From positions 1 through 6,115 of the forward strand of contig JADZBZ010000533.1 of the NCBI GenBank assembly GCA_020851835.1: a stretch of 6,115 bases of DNA, written 5' to 3'. The notes under the pieces are model-generated. The model was not told the DNA's origin. It worked only from the letters and a program-made list of their open reading frames with translations, and ran no database searches. Below are positions 5,913 to 6,115 of this stretch, piece by piece. This DNA is from Acidobacteriota bacterium. GTDB lineage: Bacteria; Acidobacteriota; Vicinamibacteria; Vicinamibacterales; UBA2999. Each line of letters starts with the position of its first letter. The stretch's first letter is position 1. A program made the position numbers and the translations under genes.

Positions 5913-6115
5913 CGAGCGCGGCTTCACCCTCATAGAAGCCCTGATTGCCGCCGCCATCCTGACGGTGGCGCTCGTCGCGCTGGCCGAACTGCTGGCGGTG
6001 AGCGTGCGGATGCACCAGCTCGGGCGCCACAGCACCACGGCCGTGCGACTGGCGCAGGACAAGTTCGAAGAGCTGATGAAGATGAACTTCGTGACCGGCC
6101 CGGCGATTCAGGTGA
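5848..6115 (+). CDS. PilV-like minor pilin (set 2), cut by the window edge
   Basis: An open frame of 89 codons runs from the ATG at 5848 to the right edge without a stop. Residues 22-34 (DERG then FTLIEALIA) are a textbook prepilin site: cleavage G25|F26, Glu5 at E30, and a hydrophobic helix at about 26-46. The later stretch RLAQDKFEELMKMNF (67-81) matches the 'LA..k.E.l....f' helix of PilV/GspI-type pilins. The ATG at 5848 is the only ATG, GTG or TTG start in this frame between the in-frame stop at 5842-5844 and the pilin motif. The leader is therefore 25 residues, long for this family, with eight arginines and two tryptophans. Its first 65 bases lie inside the FimT-like gene in another frame, suggesting coupled translation. 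Pilin class is certain and PilV subtype likely; the C-terminal part is not visible. Confidence 0.82.
   Translation, partial: MDRSRARWWSRQRAASPRPLRDERGFTLIEALIAAAILTVALVALAELLAVSVRMHQLGRHSTTAVRLAQDKFEELMKMNFVTGPAIQV

Noticed and set aside
5280..6062. Open frame of 260 codons on the minus strand
   Set aside because: It is antisense to the second FimT-like and PilV-like genes, both of which have clear pilin signatures on the + strand.

Overview
The window is a high-GC bacterial minor-pilin locus, with every supported gene on the + strand. It contains five complete genes and one gene cut by the right edge. Five of the six encode proteins with a short charged leader, a Gly|Phe prepilin-peptidase site, the invariant Glu at mature position 5 and a hydrophobic N-terminal helix. 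The sixth, the largest gene, has the PilX-type variant without Glu5. No RNA gene, insertion sequence, CRISPR array or origin was seen.

Layout: positions 1-131 are a non-coding leader whose first 60 bases are AT-rich (about 35% GC by hand count). It carries a possible sigma70-type promoter and a perfect 16-nt dyad just before the first start codon. Set 1 follows: a FimT/GspH-like pilin (132-695), a PilV-like pilin (692-1267), a PilW-like pilin (1264-2364) and a very large PilX-like protein of 975 residues (2377-5304). The first three are joined by 4-base ATGA stop/start overlaps and the fourth follows after 12 bases, so this is almost certainly one operon. A 98-base gap (5305-5402) holds two inverted repeats. 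Set 2 then begins with a second FimT/GspH-like pilin (5403-5912) and a second PilV-like pilin (5848 to past the right edge), which overlap by 65 bases.

How the genes work together (family knowledge plus inference): minor pilins of the FimT/PilV/PilW/PilX type form a priming complex that starts type IV pilus (or pseudopilus) assembly and remains at the fibre tip. They are processed by prepilin peptidase at the inner membrane. In many proteobacteria such a cluster also encodes the large tip adhesin PilY1, and PilX is small. Here no PilY1 is seen, and the PilX-like protein carries a large extra region with asparagine-rich segments, ten cysteines and three Asp/Asn loops that look able to bind calcium. 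It may therefore combine the PilX role with a tip-adhesin role.

Organism: high GC, strong third-position GC bias, Shine-Dalgarno-like sites at some genes, and this FimT-PilV-PilW-giant PilX order suggest a soil or aquatic bacterium such as an Acidobacteriota (Vicinamibacteria-like) member or a related phylum. The assignment rests on remembered architecture only and is of low confidence.
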